A DNA stretch of 42,785 nt, taken from an uncultured Pseudomonadota bacterium. GTDB lineage: Bacteria > Bdellovibrionota_B > Oligoflexia > Oligoflexales > CAIYRB01. Positions 1-7,106 of the stretch are shown here, piece by piece. The DNA lies in assembly GCA_903928445.1 (NCBI GenBank), contig CAIYRB010000096.1, forward strand, positions 1 through 42,785. The letters are read 5' to 3'. Numbering within the stretch: the first letter of the stretch is position 1; each line of letters opens with the position of its first letter. Position numbers and translations under genes: made by a program. The notes under the pieces are model-generated. The model searched no databases and was not told where the DNA came from. It worked only from the letters and a program-made list of their open reading frames with translations.

Positions 1-2
1 AG

Positions 3-626
3 TTTTCGCGTTTCCTTAAGGTTGCCGCCCTATGCAACGGACAGACGATCAACTATAGCTCCGTCGGCAGCGATTGCGGTGTCGCGGCCTCGACCGTACG
101 CGAGTACTTTTCTATTCTTGAAGACACCCTTATTGGGTTTACCGTCGAGCCATGGATGGCTTCGAGGAGGCGCAAGGCGATTCAGACTGCCAAATTTTAC
201 TTATTTGATACCGGCGTCACGCATATGCTGGCCGGAACCGAGACCTTAGATCGCAACTCAGACCTTTTTGGCAAGAGTTTTGAGCAATGGATCGGGATGG
301 AGCTGAGGGCCTATGTGTCGTATCGTCGGCTCAAAGTCAGCCTGTTGTTTTGGCGCTCGACGAGTGGCCACCAGGTGGATTTTCTCATCGTCAATGCACT
401 GGCTATCGAGGTGAAATCAACCACGAAGGTCGTAGCGCAAGATTTACGCGGACTCCGCGCTTTGGCCGAGGAATCTGTGTTTTCGACGCTGATAAGCGTC
501 TCGCACGATAAGATTGATCGCAATGTAGACGGCATTTTGTGCTACCACTGGCAGACCTTTATGACCAAGCTATGGGGCGATGAGTTGTTCCCAGCGAGGA
601 CAAGCGGCTTTGGAGTGACCAATTAG
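3..626 (+). CDS. DUF4143-family AAA ATPase, C-terminal part (cut by window edge)
   Basis: The frame is open from the left edge to a TAG stop, so the N-terminal half, with the ATP-binding site, lies outside the window. The visible part matches the second half of the related gene at 1166-2326: a winged-helix-like segment (GVAASTVREYFSILEDTL), then a DUF4143 domain (KFYLFDTGV, FGKSFEQWI) ending in the nuclease-fold-like motif VDFLIV...AIEVKST. In this family a P-loop ATPase is joined to a PD-(D/E)XK-like C-terminal domain; the cellular role is not established. A start within the visible sequence (ATG 156) would remove the winged-helix segment and is unlikely. The gene is followed by a 10-bp perfect hairpin that recurs, degraded, after the truncated copy at 3529-4122. 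Confidence 0.8.
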   Translation, partial: FSRFLKVAALCNGQTINYSSVGSDCGVAASTVREYFSILEDTLIGFTVEPWMASRRRKAIQTAKFYLFDTGVTHMLAGTETLDRNSDLFGKSFEQWIGMELRAYVSYRRLKVSLLFWRSTSGHQVDFLIVNALAIEVKSTTKVVAQDLRGLRALAEESVFSTLISVSHDKIDRNVDGILCYHWQTFMTKLWGDELFPARTSGFGVTN

Positions 627-636
627 TTTAGAGTAA

Positions 637-661
637 GGGCGCCCGAATAAATCGGGCGCCC
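637..661 (+). terminator. Perfect 10-bp hairpin after the left ATPase gene
   Basis: Arms GGGCGCCCGA (637-646) and TCGGGCGCCC (652-661) pair perfectly around the loop ATAAA, 10 bases past the stop codon. No run of T follows, so it is either a weak terminator or an mRNA-end stabilising hairpin. The same block, with substitutions in both arms, occurs at 4080-4119. Confidence 0.5.
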
Positions 662-1165
662 CTGTCTCTGCAGTCCCAACGGAGCATCGACCACGACGAG
701 TAGTTTTTAAAAGACAACTACGCCACTCCTGCAAAGACGACGCACTTCTAGCAAGGCAGATGAATGATTTCTAGGAAAAAACCTTAAGGCAACAGCGATG
801 TCCGAGGCCGGCCCTTTTTGGAAATTCTAGTCAAACGGTAGTTTGCTAATTTGTAATTTGGGGTTAGTCACCGGCTCTAACCAGCTAATCAATCAGCCCG
901 CCCTCAGGCAAAACCTGCAATCTCGTGCAAGGCTGCAATTCTCTGCACATCGACAGCACTCACCTTGGCCTGAGCAGCAAATCCAGGCCAGTTCGTCCCC
1001 GTACGACGCACTTCCCGTATCACCGCACTCGATTCGCCGACCCCAAACCAGTCAATCAGTTTGAGACAATCAATGCGGGAATTTCGCGAATCGTCCCATA
1101 CTTGGAGGCCTCACTGCGAAGGAGTCCTGTTCATCAGTGGCTTGACGCCGTCTCGGCATTCATCG
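662..1165. other. Gene-free interval
   Basis: About 500 bases between the hairpin and the end of the - strand ATPase gene. The reading frames here are short, overlap one another and have no ribosome binding site or recognisable domain. Apart from the small direct repeat CTGCAAT near 918 and 933 nothing is visible. It may be decayed coding sequence, but no homology can be read by eye. Confidence 0.5.
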
Positions 1166-2326
1166 CTATGCAACCTCACTCGTCAGCTCACCAGACCACA
1201 GCATCATCACAAACCGCTGCCAAGGCAGCGCAAGAATATCCTCATCCAAGACGCGCGGGCTATCTTCGCAGCAGACTAGTATCAGCTTTTTTACTTCAGG
1301 ATGGTCTTGGCGAAACGCGCGGAGGTGCTTTGCGTCGGCCGCTGTAACACGATTTTTGCCTTTAGCCTCAATAGCCAACTCGCCGTCGCCGACAATGAAG
1401 TCAACCTCCACCCCCGTCGTCAACCTCCAATAGGATAGGTCAAAATGTCTGCCGCTGTAGCGGGAATAACAGTAGAGTTCATGGTGAATCCAGTTGTCAA
1501 AGGCTTTGCCAAAAAGCTCGGATCCAGGCTCGATACGGCCGCGCCGAGCAAGATGATTGACGATGCCAACATCATGAAAATAGAACTTTGGCGCACTAAT
1601 CACCCGCCTCTTAGGGCGTTTGGTATAGGCTGGCAAGAAGTCGCCAAGCAGGGTGTCAACAAGGATACTGTAGTGATCACGAACGGTGGTTGCCGCCACG
1701 CCACAATCACGTGCGATGCTCGCCAGACTCAGCTGCTCGCTGTCCCCCAAGGCCGCAGAGCGAAGAAAGTCGGTAAATTGCGGCAAACGACGCACCAAGC
1801 CCTCGGCGAGGATCTCTTGTTTGAGGTAGTCCTCAACGTAGGATCGCAGCAAATCCTGGGCTGACGCCGCAAGATAGTGGGTTGGTAGATTGCCATGGTT
1901 TAGCATGCGTAAAAGGTCTGCGGCCTCACCTAGCTCATGCATGGTCAGACCCAGCAATTCGTAGCGGAGGGCTCGGCCACCGAGAAGATTGGCATGGCCG
2001 TGCCGCACTTTACGCGCGCTCGAGCCGCAGAGACCAAATATCCTGGACTCCTCTTGAATAAGAAAGTGCACCTCGTCGAGCAACGCCGGCACCTTTTGGA
2101 TCTCATCGATGATCACGAGCTGATCGCGAGGAATCAAAGCCAGCTCGGCGCGTAACCGAGATGGCTCTTGCAAGTAGCGAATCTCAAGTTCAGTACGCAG
2201 GAGATCCAGCCGCATGGCGGCCGGGTAATTACCTTTAAGCAGGCTTGTTTTGCCTGCCTGGCGCGGCCCCCAGAGAAAAAAGCTCTGCTGCGGCCGAGGC
2301 GGAAGGTTTAAGTCTCTGATAAAAAT
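1166..2326 (-). CDS. DUF4143-family AAA ATPase with no normal start codon
   Basis: The protein has a Walker A motif (GPRQAGKTS, coded by 2269-2243), a Walker B (LVIIDEIQKVP), the family motif FGLCGSSARK, a winged-helix segment (GVAATTVRDHYS) and a DUF4143 domain with VDFIVG...AIEAKG. The first ATG, at 2215, comes after Walker A and would give an ATPase without its nucleotide site. Upstream the frame stays open to a TAG at 2362-2360 but has no ATG, GTG or TTG. Aligned with the copy at 3529, the expected start methionine is an ATT at 2326-2324. Either ATT is used, or one base is missing from the run of seven T at 2345-2351: one more T would join the frame to an ATG at 2376. Family assignment is firm, expression is not. 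The function is unknown. Confidence 0.7.
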   Translation of the reverse strand: MFIRDLNLPPRPQQSFFLWGPRQAGKTSLLKGNYPAAMRLDLLRTELEIRYLQEPSRLRAELALIPRDQLVIIDEIQKVPALLDEVHFLIQEESRIFGLCGSSARKVRHGHANLLGGRALRYELLGLTMHELGEAADLLRMLNHGNLPTHYLAASAQDLLRSYVEDYLKQEILAEGLVRRLPQFTDFLRSAALGDSEQLSLASIARDCGVAATTVRDHYSILVDTLLGDFLPAYTKRPKRRVISAPKFYFHDVGIVNHLARRGRIEPGSELFGKAFDNWIHHELYCYSRYSGRHFDLSYWRLTTGVEVDFIVGDGELAIEAKGKNRVTAADAKHLRAFRQDHPEVKKLILVCCEDSPRVLDEDILALPWQRFVMMLWSGELTSEVA

Positions 2327-2586
2327 AGGTATTTCTCGATCCCAAAAAAATCCAGTGAACTACACTCGAATATCATGATTATCAAGCCTGGTGGCATTGA
2401 ATGTCAAGGCGCCTCCGGGTGATGATCAAGTACATCACTCATCCCGCCATTCCCTCCCAACCGGCGGTCGTCGTAGACTACGCACCATCGCATCCGTGCG
2501 ATCGGAGCTAGGTGAGGCCACCGCAACAAATAGAAGACTCTCGAAGCGGCGCCGACTTTGATTCAAAAACCCCAACAGGACCTCCC

Positions 2587-3366
2587 ATGCCCTCAACTCA
2601 ACCCACCTACCGCCACACCACCCCGCTCAAACTCCACATCCTCGCCGACGTTCCCGCCGTTGCCGTCGCCACCACCCGCCACATCCGCGCACGCGCCAGC
2701 TCAGCCATCGCCATCTCTGGACAATTCACGATCGCCCTATCAGGTGGCGAGACCCCCAAAGCCGTCTTTGCCGAACTGATCAAAGAACACGACCTCAATT
2801 GGTCCAAAGTCCATGTGTTTTGGGGCGACGAACGCTGCGTGGCTTACACTCACCCCGACAGCAACTACCGTCTAGCTCACGACCACTTCCTCAGCCACGT
2901 GCCCATACCAAAAGCCAACATCCACCGCGTCCAAACCGAGCTAGGAGCAAAGCCCGCCGCCGAGGCCTACACGGATGAGCTGCGGGCCCATTTCAAGCTG
3001 GACGACCACTCCTTGCCACGCTTTGACATGGTGCTCCTCGGAATGGGTGACGACGGACACACTGCCTCGCTCTTTCCGTACACAGCCGCTCTGCAAAATT
3101 CGCAACAACTGGTCGTCAGCAACGCCGTCGCTAAACTAGGCGCCAACCGTATCACCATGACCTATCCGGTGCTCAATGCTGCTGCCTGGGTCATCGTGCA
3201 CATCTGTGGCCAAGGCAAGAGTGCTGCCGTGAAGGCGGTGCTCGACAGTCCACCGCAAGTTGAGCGACTACCCATGCAGGGAATAAGGCCAATGCATGGC
3301 GAGCTCGTATGGCTGGTGGACCAAGCCGCGGCAGCGGCCTTAGATGGAGCGGCAGGACCGGCCTAA
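2587..3366 (+). CDS. pgl: 6-phosphogluconolactonase
   Basis: Hydrolyses 6-phosphogluconolactone to 6-phosphogluconate in the oxidative pentose phosphate pathway, in the cytoplasm. Family motifs are clear in order: SGGETPKAVF near residue 50, VFWGDERCV near 75, NYRLAHDHF, and LLGMGDDGHTASLFP near 150. The 259-residue length is normal. ATG 2587 is preferred over the upstream in-frame ATG 2512 because AGGA lies 7 bases before it and homology begins there. No zwf or gnd gene is next to it, and it sits alone between two ATPase genes of the accessory region. Confidence 0.92.
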   Translation: MPSTQPTYRHTTPLKLHILADVPAVAVATTRHIRARASSAIAISGQFTIALSGGETPKAVFAELIKEHDLNWSKVHVFWGDERCVAYTHPDSNYRLAHDHFLSHVPIPKANIHRVQTELGAKPAAEAYTDELRAHFKLDDHSLPRFDMVLLGMGDDGHTASLFPYTAALQNSQQLVVSNAVAKLGANRITMTYPVLNAAAWVIVHICGQGKSAAVKAVLDSPPQVERLPMQGIRPMHGELVWLVDQAAAAALDGAAGPA

Positions 3367-3490
3367 AGGTCGCCGCAGTCATGGTCATGAATGCTTTCAC
3401 CCGCGCTAGGATGGTCATCGCCACGTCTAAAGCCGCAACCTCACCTTGGATTCCAAAAAATACGGTTGGTTATGCCTCTCAAAAGGGGCA

Positions 3491-3516
3491 CTTTGGAAAA
3501 TCATGATTTTCCAAAG
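3491..3516. promoter_or_regulatory. 26-bp perfect palindrome, likely operator
   Basis: CTTTGGAAAATCA (3491-3503) is followed directly by its reverse complement, giving a gapless perfect palindrome centred between 3503 and 3504. It ends 12 bases before the ATG of the truncated ATPase. The near-repeats GGGGCACTTTGG and GAGGGACTTTGCC flank the centre. A shorter related core, ATCATGAT, lies at 2372-2379 in front of the - strand ATPase gene. A dimeric repressor site is the simplest reading. A gapless palindrome makes a poor RNA hairpin loop, so DNA binding is more likely than an RNA role. Confidence 0.6.
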
Positions 3517-3528
3517 AGGGACTTTGCC

Positions 3529-4122
3529 ATGTACGCTCGCCTTCTCAACCTGCCGACCGCATTTGATAAATCGTTCTTTCTTTGGGGCCCTCGACAGGTT
3601 GGCAAGACAAGTTTACTGAAAGCTACCTATCCCGATGTGCCGCTGATCCAGCTCTTAAAAAATGAGGAGTTCTCGCTCTACCAGGCCCACCCCGAGCTAC
3701 TTCGCGAGCGTATTCGGGCCAGCGGCTGGAAACGCGTCATCATCGATGAGATCCAAAAGGTGCCAAAGTTACTCGATGAAATTCACCTGCTGATCGAGGA
3801 GGACGGGGTAGCCTTCGGATTGTGCGGTTCCAGTGCCCGCAAGGTGCGCAAAGGGCGCGCTAACCTGCTCGGTGGGCGAGCGCTGCGCTTTGAAATGTCT
3901 GGGTTAGTGGCGAAGGAAATCGGACCTACCTATTCGTTAAGCCGCCTGCTGAATCATGGCTACATGCCGATGATCTATGATTCCGAGCAACCACTACAGT
4001 ACCTAAAGTCCTACTGCGCTGATTACCTAAAGGAGGAAGTCTTCGCCGAGGGACTGGTGCGAAATCTGCAGGCACAGACGAGTAAGGGCGTCCGAATAAA
4101 TCCGGCACCCTTGTCCACCTGA
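3529..4122 (+). pseudogene. Truncated DUF4143-family AAA ATPase
   Basis: The N-terminal half is intact: MYARLLNLP, Walker A GPRQVGKTS (residues 21-29), Walker B RVIIDEIQKVP near 67-77, and FGLCGSSARK. The sequence follows the 1166-2326 copy through AEGLVRNL, then stops matching and jumps into QTSKGVRINPAPLST. The DNA of that tail (from 4080) is the 3' flanking hairpin block of the left-edge ATPase (631-670). The gene has therefore lost its winged-helix and DUF4143 domains by an internal deletion that kept the 3' flank. The product, if made, is 197 residues against nearly 400 for the family. The start is ATG 3529, with GAGGG 10 bases upstream. Confidence 0.8.
4080..4119 (+). repeat. Degraded copy of the 631-670 hairpin block
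   Basis: GAGTAAGGGCG followed by CCGAATAAATC matches 631-653 with one interruption, and the match continues more weakly to 4119. The stem has two mismatches and a wobble pair, so it folds less well than the left copy. It marks the deletion junction in the truncated ATPase gene. Confidence 0.7.
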
Positions 4123-4226
4123 CCTTAAGTCTAAATTTCTATTCTTTAGAGCAGATTTCCAGACATAAAGATTATAATTTTAGCCTAAATTTGACCCTAC
4201 CGGATCCCAGGAGCATACTTATTAGT

Positions 4227-4275
4227 GTCTAGATAAGTAGACTTTATGGTCGATTGAGCCGTCTAAGGTCTAGAT
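4227..4275. promoter_or_regulatory. Candidate operator of the hipBA pair
   Basis: GTCTA (4227-4231), six bases, then TAGAC (4238-4242) form an inverted repeat. Further GTCTA half-sites stand at 4261 and 4269, the last within GGTCTAGATA next to the antitoxin start. Antitoxins of this kind usually repress their own operon through such spaced repeats; binding here is inferred. Confidence 0.45.
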
Positions 4276-4296
4276 ATGTCTCCATGGGAGGTTTCG

Positions 4297-4611
4297 ATGT
4301 CCATTCACATGCTTAGCGATGAGGAGCTCCTTGGCCGCATCCGCGCCGCGTGCAGGCTGAAGCGCCTGCATCTCAATATGACCCAAAGTGAGCTGGCGGG
4401 CCGCGCTGGCCTATCCCTCGCCATGATCAAAAATTTTGAGCGTGGTCACGGCGTCAACATTCTCTCTTTGATCAAAATCTTTCGCGCCCTCGGTGAACTT
4501 CAGCGCATTGAATCCATGGTCCCGGAAATCGTGCCGTCGCCGATGGCGATTTTCTTGGGTGAAAGCAAAGCCAAGCCAACTAAAAAGAGGGTTCGACGTG
4601 CAAAAGGTTGA
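4297..4611 (+). CDS. HipB-like XRE-family antitoxin/repressor
   Basis: A 104-residue protein with a helix-turn-helix of the XRE type: MTQSELAGRAGLSLAMIKNFERG (residues about 28-50), then INILSLIKIFRALGEL-like dimer helices and a basic tail (KKRVRRAKG). GGGAGG lies 5 bases before ATG 4297, so this start is preferred to the in-frame ATG 4276. The gene overlaps the downstream hipA-like gene by 14 bases, as is usual for antitoxin-toxin pairs. The likely role is to neutralise the kinase and repress the operon through the GTCTA repeats upstream. Confidence 0.8.
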   Translation: MSIHMLSDEELLGRIRAACRLKRLHLNMTQSELAGRAGLSLAMIKNFERGHGVNILSLIKIFRALGELQRIESMVPEIVPSPMAIFLGESKAKPTKKRVRRAKG

Positions 4612-5866
4612 GGCGATAAAGGTCGTCATGTGGGGATTAGACGTCGGCTACTTAGCGGAGTTACGCGATGGCACCATCGCTTTCGAATATGCGCCGGAAT
4701 TCCGTCGGGGAGGTCTGGATATCTCGCCGATAGAAATGCCTACGACGACGACCACCACCTATAGTTCGAAGGAAGTTAGCCCAACTTTTCAGGGCTTGCC
4801 CGGAGTGATTGCAGACTGCCTACCCGATCAATTCGGGATGGTGGTGATCCATGCCTTCTTCGCGAAGCAATATGGAATACCTCGTGAAGCGGTCGGAGCT
4901 TTGGATCGTTTACTCTATATCGGAGATCGGGCCATTGGCGCGTTAGAGTTCGAACCAGCGCTTAGCAGCCCGTCGCTGCATCATGATCACCTTGAGCTAA
5001 AGGATTTAGTGGCCCTGGCGAAAGCAACCCTGATTGGAAAGGCCGATCAGCTACCCGTAGAGATTCTTCGTGTCAGCGCGTCATCTGGCGGCCGGCAAGC
5101 AAAGGCTTTGGTCGACTACAATCCGAAGACCGGAGCTTTACGCCACGGCTTTGTCGAGCCACAAGCCGGGTTTCGACCTTGCATCCTAAAATTTGACGGG
5201 ACCAGGGATGGCGACCCTGCCAATGTGTATGGACGACTAGAGTATGTGTATGCGGCCATCGGCCGCTCTTCCGGCATCGATATACCCAAGACCTATTTGC
5301 TCGAAGGCGAATCAGAGGATGGTCCGGTAGCGCACTATCTCATTGAACGCTTCGACCGAGACACCTCTAAGCAAAAGATTTTCCACTATGCCAGCCTTTG
5401 TGGTCTGCTGTTGCGTGACTTTCGGTTGAAACATTCGGCCAGCTACGAAGACTATATGCAGCTGACACGACACCTCACTCAAGACCATGCTCAGGTCGCA
5501 CAGGCGTTTCGCAGGGCGGTTTTTAACATGATGTTTCGCAATCAGGATGATCATACGAAAAACTTCGGATTCATCATGGACCGGGCGGGACGGTGGCGAC
5601 TTGCTCCCGCTTTTGACCTAACCTATGTTTACGGATATGGTGTTGCCGCCTCTCATCAAATGACTCTTAACGGAAAAGACGACGACTTCTCTTTTGATGA
5701 CCTGCTCATTGCTGGAGGTCGTCATGGGTTAAAGGCTCGCGAAGTCACCGCAATCGTCGAACAGCTGTCGGCAGCTGCCGACCTCTTTTTATCCGTAGCT
5801 GAGGAGCACGGACTGGAGGAGGCTTTTGCTGCAGGTGTTAAAAGCCGCTTTCGGCGGTTTACATGA
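4598..5866 (+). CDS. HipA-like serine/threonine kinase toxin
   Basis: A 422-residue HipA-family protein. The N-terminal subdomain covers about the first 100 residues (GLPGVIADCLPDQFG; VGALDRLLYIGDRAIGALEF is the usual HipA 'GALxF' region). The kinase domain has the ATP-site loop SASSGGRQAKA, ILKFDG, HYLIERFDR, the catalytic NQDDHTKNF and the metal-binding FDLT. All key catalytic residues are present, so it is probably active. The start is GTG 4598, with AGAGGG 6 bases upstream; the ATG at 4493 belongs to an unrelated frame inside hipB. Known HipA kinases phosphorylate glutamyl-tRNA synthetase and others target different proteins; the target here cannot be read from the sequence. Confidence 0.88.
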   Translation: MQKVEAIKVVMWGLDVGYLAELRDGTIAFEYAPEFRRGGLDISPIEMPTTTTTTYSSKEVSPTFQGLPGVIADCLPDQFGMVVIHAFFAKQYGIPREAVGALDRLLYIGDRAIGALEFEPALSSPSLHHDHLELKDLVALAKATLIGKADQLPVEILRVSASSGGRQAKALVDYNPKTGALRHGFVEPQAGFRPCILKFDGTRDGDPANVYGRLEYVYAAIGRSSGIDIPKTYLLEGESEDGPVAHYLIERFDRDTSKQKIFHYASLCGLLLRDFRLKHSASYEDYMQLTRHLTQDHAQVAQAFRRAVFNMMFRNQDDHTKNFGFIMDRAGRWRLAPAFDLTYVYGYGVAASHQMTLNGKDDDFSFDDLLIAGGRHGLKAREVTAIVEQLSAAADLFLSVAEEHGLEEAFAAGVKSRFRRFT

Positions 5867-5920
5867 GCTCGGGACACCAGAAGTGACTGCGATCCATAAA
5901 TCAGCAAATCTGGCCCCGCC

Positions 5921-5949
5921 GATCAGATGTTTAGGATACATATCTGATC
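5921..5949. repeat. Inverted repeat after hipA
   Basis: GATCAGAT (5921-5928) and ATCTGATC (5942-5949) form an 8-bp stem with a 13-base loop in the gap between two convergent genes. Neither side has a T run, so it is not a standard intrinsic terminator, although it lies where one is expected. Confidence 0.4.
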
Positions 5950-5999
5950 AAATCTCGACGAGCGACGCACTTTGTGTAGGAAACGGCTGCACCTTTAGA

Positions 6000-6275
6000 C
6001 TAGCCTGCCTTTCGCGGCTTTTTCACGGCCGACTTGGCCGCCTTTCTGACGTTAATGATCTGCAGCTCAATCACTCGACCTTCCGCATCTTCGGAAAACA
6101 AAACACCATCCTTCAAATAGCTCCGAGCCTCAATCCCCGGAGCGAGCTTGATCGAGGCAAAATCAAACTCCTCATCAATCGACACAACGGGGAATTGCTG
6201 AGCCTTAGCGGATGGATCTCGCTTACTTTTAGTCACTTTAGGCGAAAGTTTACCATGACGGTCAATACGACCCAT
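6000..6275 (-). CDS. DUF2283-like small protein
   Basis: A 91-residue protein. A basic N-terminal third (KLSPKVTKSKRD) leads into a segment resembling the DUF2283 fold: VVSIDEEFDFASIKLAPG, then GVLFSEDAEGRVIELQIINV, ending in a Lys/Arg-rich tail. It overlaps the DUF4258-like gene upstream by 43 bases. DUF4258 and DUF2283 proteins are commonly encoded as adjacent pairs with a toxin-antitoxin-like arrangement; by that pattern this would be the partner or antitoxin. AAAAGGG lies just before the ATG. The fold call is by eye and moderate. Confidence 0.65.
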   Translation of the reverse strand: MGRIDRHGKLSPKVTKSKRDPSAKAQQFPVVSIDEEFDFASIKLAPGIEARSYLKDGVLFSEDAEGRVIELQIINVRKAAKSAVKKPRKAG

Positions 6276-6490
6276 AAGCCCTTTTCCTTTCTCTCCAGCA
6301 GCACAGCCGCGACTAGATTATCTTGTCGATCTGCGAAAGATTTGGCGAACAGCCACTTTGGACCTTGCGCAACGGCAACATCTGGTTCTTCAATCAACAG
6401 TCCGACGGTATCAACCGCAATGCCTCGCTCTATCATGCGAGCCGCGGCATGAGGCGAAAAGACCCATCGGCCTACAGTTGGTCTATGCAC
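6233..6490 (-). CDS. DUF4258-like small protein (toxin-like)
   Basis: An 85-residue protein starting with GTG at 6490. VFSPHAAARMIERGIAVDTVGLLIEEPD is the typical DUF4258 opening (His, then RM.ERGI), followed by the strand-rich half LVAAVLLERKEKGLWVVLTVMV. The family belongs to the RelE/BrnT-like small domains, and some members act as toxins; activity here is inferred only from the pairing with the next gene. The inverted repeat at 6511-6527 directly upstream is a candidate operator. No ribosome binding site is obvious, so the start is uncertain by a few codons. Confidence 0.65.
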   Translation of the reverse strand: MHRPTVGRWVFSPHAAARMIERGIAVDTVGLLIEEPDVAVAQGPKWLFAKSFADRQDNLVAAVLLERKEKGLWVVLTVMVNFRLK

Positions 6491-6510
6491 GTGGCACCCA
6501 TGAATTCGAT

Positions 6511-6527
6511 CATGTGTTCAAAACATG
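6511..6527. promoter_or_regulatory. Candidate operator of the DUF4258/DUF2283 pair
   Basis: CATGT (6511-6515), seven bases, ACATG (6523-6527): an inverted repeat 20 bases before the GTG start of the DUF4258-like gene. Its size and position suit autoregulation of a two-gene toxin-antitoxin unit, but it is short enough to arise by chance. Confidence 0.35.
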
Positions 6528-6628
6528 ACGTACACCATCCACTATAGCACTGAGCCAGCCGCGCGTACCGTTGCGAAGCGCCACGCAACCACTAACCAAA
6601 AAATTGACGGCGCTCAAAGCAGCCAAAG

Positions 6629-6672
6629 AAAAAACCTACCAGCATCCCATATTAAAAAAGGAGACTGGTAGG
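6629..6672 (-). terminator. Intrinsic terminator overlapping the tRNA-Ile 3' end
   Basis: On the - strand CCTACCAG (6672-6665) contains the last bases of tRNA-Ile including its CCA. After 22 bases comes the exact complement CTGGTAGG (6642-6635), followed at once by six T (6634-6629). The 5' arm of the terminator stem is thus part of the mature tRNA, so the transcript must choose between terminator and acceptor-stem folding. Confidence 0.65.
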
Positions 6673-6742
6673 CCTGCCCGGACTCGAACCGGGGACCTCT
6701 ACCTTATCAGGGTAGCGCTCTAACCAACTGAGCTACAGACCT
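6666..6742 (-). tRNA. tRNA-Ile (anticodon GAT)
   Basis: The full cloverleaf can be drawn. The acceptor arm AGGTCTG pairs with CAGGCCT (one G-U pair), D arm GCTCAGTTGGTTAGAGC, anticodon stem CTACC/GGTAG around the loop CTGATAA with anticodon GAT, T arm CCCCGGTTCGAGTCCGGG, discriminator A, and CCA is encoded. It stands alone, not in a rRNA operon, and marks the boundary between the accessory region to its left and the core. Confidence 0.96.
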
Positions 6743-6822
6743 ATAGAGGGGGGTTTATATGTGTCTCCCCTGCCCAAGTCAATCGCTAGTTCACGAAATA
6801 ATGACCGCCAGCGACCCTAGAA

Positions 6823-7068
6823 TCAGGCCTCGGCCAGCTCGCCAAGATCCATATCCCAGCCATGATATTGCTTCAATTTGCGCTGCAAGGTCCTGATACC
6901 GATGCCTAGGACCCGGGCCGCCCGCGTGCGATTGAAGTTCTGGCGCTGTAAGGTCTGCAAGATCACCGCCCGCTCAATGTCGGCCAGTTTCATCCCGGAC
7001 CTAAAGTTGACCGGTGGCTCGTGCTGGCTCTGGCTCAAGTAGTCTTGCTGATAGGCGGCATTCATCAT
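6823..7068 (-). CDS. Small Fis-type DNA-binding protein
   Basis: An 81-residue protein whose C-terminal half is a Fis/NtrC-type helix-turn-helix: ADIERAVILQTLQRQNFNRTRAARVLGIGIRTLQRKLKQY. The N-terminal part is polar and unstructured, with no receiver or AAA+ domain, so it is a free-standing HTH rather than a sigma-54 activator. GGAGG lies 10 bases before the first of two ATG codons. A TGGCAC-N5-TTGCA sigma-54 promoter sits just upstream (7107-7122) and a flagellin gene follows on the same strand further up. A role in the flagellar or another sigma-54 circuit is likely but inferred. Confidence 0.8.
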   Translation of the reverse strand: MMNAAYQQDYLSQSQHEPPVNFRSGMKLADIERAVILQTLQRQNFNRTRAARVLGIGIRTLQRKLKQYHGWDMDLGELAEA

Positions 7069-7106
7069 GACGTGGTTTCCTCCCGTGTGTGGTCCTACCG
7101 ACCAAC

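Noticed and set aside
1445..1864. A 139-codon + strand frame, and others opposite the - strand ATPase
   Set aside because: They are antisense shadows of a clear DUF4143 ATPase and have no domain of their own.
5826..6452. A 208-codon + strand frame over the DUF4258/DUF2283 region
   Set aside because: Starts within hipA, has unlikely composition and lies antisense to two small genes with family motifs.
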